Of a stretch of 6,932 bases of DNA, positions 6,001 to 6,932 are shown in pieces. Numbering within the stretch: position 1 is the stretch's first letter; each line of letters starts with the position of its first letter. The translations under genes were made by a program, and so were the position numbers. The stretch lies in the NCBI GenBank assembly GCA_023431345.1, contig JAEYWK010000252.1, positions 1 to 6,932 on the forward strand, read 5' to 3'. The stretch comes from Pseudomonadota bacterium. GTDB taxonomy: Bacteria; Myxococcota_A; Polyangia; Polyangiales; Polyangiaceae. The notes under the pieces were generated by a model that was not told the origin of the DNA, did no database searches, and saw only the letters and a program-made list of their open reading frames with translations.

Positions 6001-6932
6001 CAGATAGTGGGTATGGATATTCTTACAGAGCTACCCACTACAGACTCTGGTAACAAACATATATTGTTGTTCACTGATTATTACACCAAATGGGTGGAAG
6101 CATTTGCTATCCCTGATAGAACTGCTACTACAGTTGCTATTAAATTGATACAAGGGATACTCTGTAGACATGGAGCCCCTGAAAAGATAATATCTGATAG
6201 GGATAGTAGTTTTGTTTCAGATGTATTTAAGGAAGTGACTGAAATGCTTAATATTAAGCAAAGTATGACCACTGCCTATAACCCACAGGCAGATGGGCAA
6301 GCTGAGAAAGCCATTGGCACTCTGCATAACACACTGGCAAAACTAGTCAACAGCAACCAAAAGAATTGGGATGCTATGATACCCTATGCACTATGGGCCT
6401 ACAGGACAGCAGTGCATTCAACAACAAAGGAAACCCCATATTTCCTGGTGTATGGCAGGGACCCTGTCAACCCAGTGGATGTAAGGGTGAGGCAATGGGT
6501 TGAGACACATCCAAAAATGGATGAATTCACCCAGACTACCATTAATAGACTAGTGGAGGCCAGAGATAGAGTAATTAAGACCACTAAGTTGAAGAAAGAA
6601 GAAATGAAAAAGAGATATGATAAGGGAAAGAAAGATAACCCTTTCAAGAGAGGTGATTTGGTATGGTTAAAGAACAATAAGAAGTCGCCCACTGAAAATA
6701 GAAAGCTTATGCCCAAGTTTGAAGGCCCATACTTAATAATCAACAAGGTTGAAAAGGGTGACCATGATTTGAATGTTGATATTCAGCATACAAATGATAT
6801 AAATAAGAAGGAAAGAGTATCCATAAGACGACTTAAGAAAGCCCATATACGCCCGCGACTCGCGGAGGAATATTTGAAGTTGCTACCTGAAGAAAAACAG
6901 GATAGTGAAGTACCCACACCCTTAATTAAGGA
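1..6932 (+). CDS. Ty3/gypsy-type retrotransposon Gag-Pol polyprotein, partial at both ends
   Basis: Frame 1 is open from the first to the last base, about 2310 codons with no stop. The product is therefore at least 2310 residues and is incomplete at both ends. Domains in order are a basic N-terminal extension, capsid-like Gag, two zinc-binding motifs flanking an RG repeat, an aspartic protease (DSGA), a post-protease beta-rich domain, reverse transcriptase (YIDD), RNase H, and integrase (HHCC, D-D-35-E, GPY). In this family the polyprotein is cut by its own protease; Gag forms a cytoplasmic particle in which RNA is reverse transcribed, and integrase inserts the DNA in the nucleus. All core catalytic residues are present and there is no frameshift. 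Gag and Pol share one frame, so no programmed frameshift is used inside the window. The start is unresolved: in-frame ATGs lie at 7, 388, 406, 451, 532, 850, 871 and 958, and the frame is also open upstream of position 1. Introns cannot be excluded but none is needed. Confidence 0.93.
7..132 (+). other. Charged helical / coiled-coil-like segment
   Basis: The encoded residues are almost all Glu, Lys, Arg and Ala, with alternating acidic and basic runs and no proline or glycine until well past this point. This is typical of a single long charged helix or a coiled coil. Hydrophobic heptad positions are sparse at first (V, L, I appear after about 70), so a true dimeric coiled coil is only possible, not shown. 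Confidence 0.45.
214..225 (+). other. Basic cluster KRKR, nuclear-localisation-like
   Basis: Four consecutive basic residues, followed by Thr-Val, fit a monopartite nuclear localisation pattern. Similar clusters recur at 457-471 (KKRKR) and 583-594 (KRRR). Three such clusters within 130 residues make nuclear or nucleic-acid binding plausible, but basic clusters are also common in Gag proteins for RNA binding. Confidence 0.35.
253..303 (+). other. Acidic patch
   Basis: A run of Asp/Glu/Gly with a GDSDDD core, whose serine has the acidic downstream context favoured by casein kinase 2. It follows the basic cluster KRKR at 214-225. Alternating basic and acidic tracts of this sort are common in nuclear and chromatin-associated proteins. 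The functional reading is inference. Confidence 0.4.
457..471 (+). other. Basic cluster KKRKR, nuclear-localisation-like
   Basis: Five consecutive basic residues followed by Glu. This is the strongest monopartite-type cluster in the N-terminal extension. Whether it acts in nuclear import or in RNA binding cannot be seen from sequence. Confidence 0.35.
583..594 (+). other. Basic cluster KRRR
   Basis: Four consecutive basic residues (AAA AGA AGA AGG) flanked by Ile and Asn. This is the third basic cluster of the extension. It lies just ahead of the palindrome-rich stretch at 676-747. Confidence 0.3.
676..685 (+). repeat. Perfect 10-bp palindrome aatgcgcatt
   Basis: The sequence equals its own reverse complement. 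It lies 33 bases upstream of the gctaatat repeat cluster and contains one of the last CpGs before the CpG-poor region. It could be chance in a sequence this long. Confidence 0.35.
709..747 (+). repeat. Short direct and inverted repeats, hairpin-forming
   Basis: The 9-mer gctaatata occurs at 709-717 and 739-747, with a one-base variant at 718-726. The 12-mer at 718-729 (gctaatattagc) is a perfect palindrome. In addition, atattagcc at 722-730 is the exact reverse complement of ggctaatat at 738-746, giving a 9-bp stem with a 7-base loop. The protein shows this as repeated Ala-Asn-Ile. No standard terminator or attachment site matches it, so its role is unknown. Confidence 0.55.
841..1173 (+). 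other. N-terminal Gag region, matrix-like, no named domain
   Basis: About 110 residues before the capsid-like fold. They are rich in Lys and Glu with a helical-looking basic stretch (KVMKIKKKELKQRLKYAKLL at 1003-1062) and a second helix rich in Leu and Glu that ends near 1160. In-frame ATGs at 850 and 871 lie just after the CpG boundary and have A at -3, so either could be the original start of gag. I recognise no catalytic motif. A matrix-like or membrane/RNA-binding role is only a guess from position. Confidence 0.4.
1174..1620 (+). other. Gag capsid-like domain (retrotransposon gag family)
   Basis: The segment carries the pattern of the retrotransposon Gag domain: a helix ending in ALQGSAQLWWNQE (Trp pair at 1246-1251), then about 20 residues to VGELVGILRDRWGD, then LSEVVQGENTRINDYIDQFW, then a helix leading to YIPTFVRGIYDPNMRNEI. 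The spaced aromatic residues and the F..GI...MR.E pattern are typical of gypsy Gag capsid domains. This part self-assembles into the particle shell. Base composition is higher in GC than the protease region, yet CpG is nearly absent. The boundaries are approximate because Gag diverges quickly. Confidence 0.75.
1630..1683 (+). other. Pro/Thr-rich linker after capsid
   Basis: The residues API PPP KP followed by five threonines form a flexible, proline-rich hinge between the capsid-like domain and the zinc-binding part. It is probably disordered and exposed, as in many Gag linkers, and may be a processing region. No cleavage site can be assigned. Confidence 0.45.
1822..1866 (+). other. CX2HX5HX4C zinc-binding motif in Gag
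   Basis: Cys at 1822, His at 1831, His at 1849 and Cys at 1864 give C-X2-H-X5-H-X4-C, ending in STEEC. A similar C..H....H.TE.C motif (often with X4 between the histidines) is found in Gag of many gypsy elements just before the nucleocapsid part. It is probably a zinc-stabilised fold that binds RNA or supports assembly. It sits upstream of the RG repeat and the classical CCHC knuckle, giving two metal-binding motifs in one Gag. Confidence 0.6.
1918..1956 (+). repeat. RG-rich repeat (nucleocapsid-like RNA-binding tract)
   Basis: The encoded residues are GRGRGRGRGNGRG. At DNA level the 12-mer ggaagaggtaga is present twice in tandem (1918-1929 and 1930-1941), followed by a degenerate copy. RG/RGG tracts bind RNA without strong sequence preference and are arginine-methylation targets in eukaryotes. 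Here the tract lies between the two zinc motifs, where nucleocapsid function is expected. Confidence 0.7.
2101..2142 (+). other. CCHC zinc knuckle of nucleocapsid (CX2CX4HX4C)
   Basis: Cys at 2101, Cys at 2110, His at 2125 and Cys at 2140 give the exact retroviral knuckle spacing, with the usual CG.PGH core (CGKPGH). It chelates one zinc ion and binds the element RNA for packaging. There is one copy. It marks the C-terminal end of Gag. Confidence 0.93.
2143..2490 (+). other. Gag-protease linker with basic cluster
   Basis: About 115 residues with no recognised domain join the zinc knuckle to the protease. The first part has a leucine-rich helix (2164-2205). A strongly basic cluster KNKKRRRK lies at 2323-2346, and the rest is Glu/Lys-rich and likely disordered. 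Four of the few downstream CpGs fall within 2298-2336, just before and in the basic cluster. The cluster may serve nuclear import or RNA binding, and the Gag/protease cut should fall in this interval. Confidence 0.45.
2491..2835 (+). other. Retropepsin-like aspartic protease
   Basis: The catalytic motif is DSGA at 2551-2562 in the context RTLVDSGANRSCVS, matching the gypsy protease pattern of hydrophobic residues, D-S/T-G-A and a following Ser/Cys. The second conserved block, APLIVGTDVF at 2749-2778, corresponds to the ..ILG.D motif near the protease C-terminus. The enzyme acts as a homodimer and cuts the polyprotein into mature Gag, RT and integrase. The length of about 115 residues is usual. 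The DNA is AT-rich here and has no CpG at all. Confidence 0.85.
2875..3186 (+). other. Post-protease beta-rich domain (dUTPase-like fold suspected)
   Basis: About 100 residues after the protease follow the pattern often seen in gypsy Pol: a start near VATVNRKLKPNE, a middle MYIVNTGGVFIDDQIVESA, and an end IKIRAHNYTNKVREVRKGDI followed by IATVEML. The final block, N-x-T/S then eight or so residues and a K-G-x-x-I-A motif, resembles the last strands of trimeric dUTPase-type beta barrels. No complete dUTPase active-site set is visible, so I call it a structural domain and not an enzyme. The fold assignment is inference. Confidence 0.45.
3187..3900 (+). other. Long linker before RT, no recognised domain
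   Basis: About 240 residues with no motif I recognise separate the beta-rich domain from RT. It is Gly/Ser/Glu-rich and probably largely disordered, for example around GGAGLGL (3367-3387) and GGEGEGE (3739-3762). Base composition changes abruptly on entry: line 2941-3000 is 14/60 GC by hand count, and 3361-3420 is 33/60. Two of the small CpG clusters, acgcgcg (3463-3469) and tcgcgacccccg (3823-3834), fall here. It may be a spacer, a rapidly evolving protein-protein region, or a captured segment. Confidence 0.4.
3925..4728 (+). other. Reverse transcriptase domain
   Basis: The lead-in (ITDEDINKMI... HREVFAHNLSQ) is the usual N-terminal helix of gypsy RT. The catalytic core follows: SPVMVVPKKDGNWRPVIDFR (fingers, 4216-4275), first catalytic Asp in STIDLTSGYWQ (Asp at 4372), LPMGVTNAAPTFQ (4468-4506), and the metal-binding YIDD at 4558-4569, followed by the VIVFSKT block and the KCFFF...YLGHVV block (to about 4713). 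The enzyme copies the element RNA, and then the first DNA strand, into double-stranded DNA inside the particle. All three catalytic aspartates are present. A small CpG cluster (gacgcc...ggcgcg) lies at 4339-4353 in the codons just before the first catalytic Asp. Confidence 0.97.
4729..4986 (+). other. RT connection / thumb region
   Basis: The stretch holds the conserved gypsy block LPSTLEEVRSFTMLASYYRKFI (about 4771-4842), the thumb/connection segment that links the polymerase to RNase H, followed by a Lys-rich insert (KLKGKKTKI) and the helix EEEIEAFNTLKEKLVSEPVL. Usual proteins have P.......LRSFLGL..YYR.FI; here FTMLASYYRKFI is a slight variant. Nothing is missing. Confidence 0.85.
4987..5358 (+). 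other. RNase H domain
   Basis: It degrades the RNA strand of the RNA/DNA hybrid after first-strand synthesis. The four acidic positions are visible: Asp at 5014 in LKTDASNYAIGGVL, Glu at 5140 in SEREMLAIEY, Asp at 5215 in VYTDHAPL, and Asp at 5344 in NVVADALSR. The last block is the hallmark end of gypsy RNase H. The length of about 120 residues is normal. Three CpGs occur around 5332-5356, in the ADALSR codons, in an otherwise CpG-free neighbourhood. Confidence 0.93.
5359..5775 (+). other. RNase H - integrase linker
   Basis: About 140 residues with no separate enzyme domain. The part from about 5626 (DDKTLQKCIECA) through GCLYHVRF (5710-5736) to LVLPEQLREEIM is the usual run-up to gypsy integrase, where the N-terminal extension of integrase packs beside the zinc domain. 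The earlier part, with a basic SKRQRKK cluster near 5491-5511, is variable and likely contains the RT/integrase processing site. Confidence 0.6.
5776..5940 (+). other. Integrase N-terminal zinc-binding domain (HHCC)
   Basis: His at 5809 and His at 5830 (H-X6-H), then Cys at 5920 and Cys at 5929 (C-X2-C) with 29 residues between the pairs, form the HHCC integrase zinc finger. The surrounding GGHCGYFKT and WYWWPEM blocks are the standard gypsy integrase signature. The domain folds on one zinc ion and supports multimerisation and DNA-end binding. Confidence 0.95.
5941..6480 (+). other. Integrase catalytic core (DDE, RNase H-like fold)
   Basis: Catalytic residues are Asp at 6016 (VGMDILTELP), Asp at 6196 (ISDRDSSF) and Glu at 6304 (QADGQAEKA). 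The last two are 35 residues apart, the exact D-35-E spacing of retroviral and LTR-retrotransposon integrases. The core trims the DNA ends and joins them to the target. The later block WAYRTAVHSTTKETPYFLVYGRDP (6397-6468) is the conserved integrase C-terminal helix region. The second Asp motif reads SDRD rather than SDRG, a variant seen in many gypsy elements. Confidence 0.97.
6640..6852 (+). other. Integrase C-terminal GPY/F module
   Basis: The segment FKRGDLVWLKNNKK (from 6643), then KFEGPYLIINKV with GPY at 6724-6732, then a strand-rich part ending in SIRRLKKAHIRPR, is the GPY/F module that follows the core in many Ty3/gypsy integrases and binds DNA and supports oligomerisation. A chromodomain, often found after GPY in one gypsy branch, is not visible in the 80 bases that remain. 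Confidence 0.88.
6850..6932 (+). other. Open C-terminal tail, runs off window
   Basis: The frame stays open to the last base, with no stop, encoding a Leu/Glu-rich helix then a Pro/Thr/Ser tail. The first 18 bases (6849-6866, cgcccgcgactcgcgg) hold five CpGs, a density far above the rest of Pol. The polyprotein therefore continues past the window. Confidence 0.6.

Larger units (their letters stand above)
841..6932 (+). mobile_element. Ty3/gypsy LTR retrotransposon internal region (no LTR in window)
   Basis: The order Gag, protease, RT, RNase H, integrase with a GPY module places this in the Ty3/gypsy (Metaviridae) group rather than Ty1/copia, where integrase precedes RT. The left edge is set at the change from CpG-rich to CpG-poor sequence; this is an inference, because the true 5' LTR would lie upstream of the open frame. 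Neither LTR, primer-binding site nor the 3' polypurine tract can be identified here. No chromodomain is visible before the window ends. Intact catalytic motifs over 2000 codons argue for a recent or active copy. The exact clade and the host cannot be named from the sequence alone. Confidence 0.85.

Noticed and set aside
6589..6640. Purine-rich run as the 3' polypurine tract
   Set aside because: It lies inside the integrase coding region ahead of the GPY module, and Lys/Glu-rich coding explains it. A real tract should abut the 3' LTR.
6399..6746. Minus-strand open frame of about 115 codons opposite the integrase end
   Set aside because: The plus strand here encodes the conserved integrase C-terminal part and GPY module, so the antisense frame is a shadow.

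Overview
The window is one uninterrupted plus-strand reading frame (frame 1). It is open from the first base to the last, about 2310 codons with no stop, so both the start codon and the stop codon lie outside the window or are undetermined. Most of it is the Gag-Pol polyprotein of a Ty3/gypsy-type (Metaviridae-like) LTR retrotransposon. The recognisable order is capsid-like Gag, a CX2HX5HX4C finger, an RG repeat, a CCHC zinc knuckle, aspartic protease, a beta-rich post-protease domain, a long linker, reverse transcriptase, RNase H, integrase (HHCC, DDE core, GPY module) and an open tail. Protease before RT-RNase H before integrase is the gypsy order. No LTR, primer-binding site, tRNA, rRNA, CRISPR array or bacterial-type gene is visible.

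The host is a eukaryote, but the lineage cannot be fixed from the sequence. From about position 841 onward CpG is very rare (about 31 in 6.1 kb by hand count) and arginine is written almost only as AGA/AGG. This is the usual mark of a sequence that has lived in a cytosine-methylating genome. All catalytic residues of protease, RT, RNase H and integrase are intact and there is no frameshift, so the element looks young or still under selection.

Layout. 1-840: a lysine/glutamate/arginine-rich, mostly disordered N-terminal extension with a coiled-coil-like start, an acidic patch and several nuclear-localisation-like basic clusters. It is CpG-rich, unlike everything downstream. 841-2220: Gag. 2221-2490: basic linker. 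2491-3190: protease and the beta-rich domain. 3190-3900: a long linker of different base composition. 3930-5360: RT and RNase H. 5360-5775: linker. 5776-6850: integrase. 6850-6932: tail running off the window.

The parts would work as in other single-ORF LTR elements. Gag assembles a particle around the RNA, protease cuts the polyprotein, RT/RNase H copies RNA to DNA, and integrase inserts the copy. The least ordinary feature is the sharp CpG boundary near 814-841 inside one continuous frame. It suggests that a compositionally foreign N-terminal segment is joined in frame to the retroelement polyprotein.
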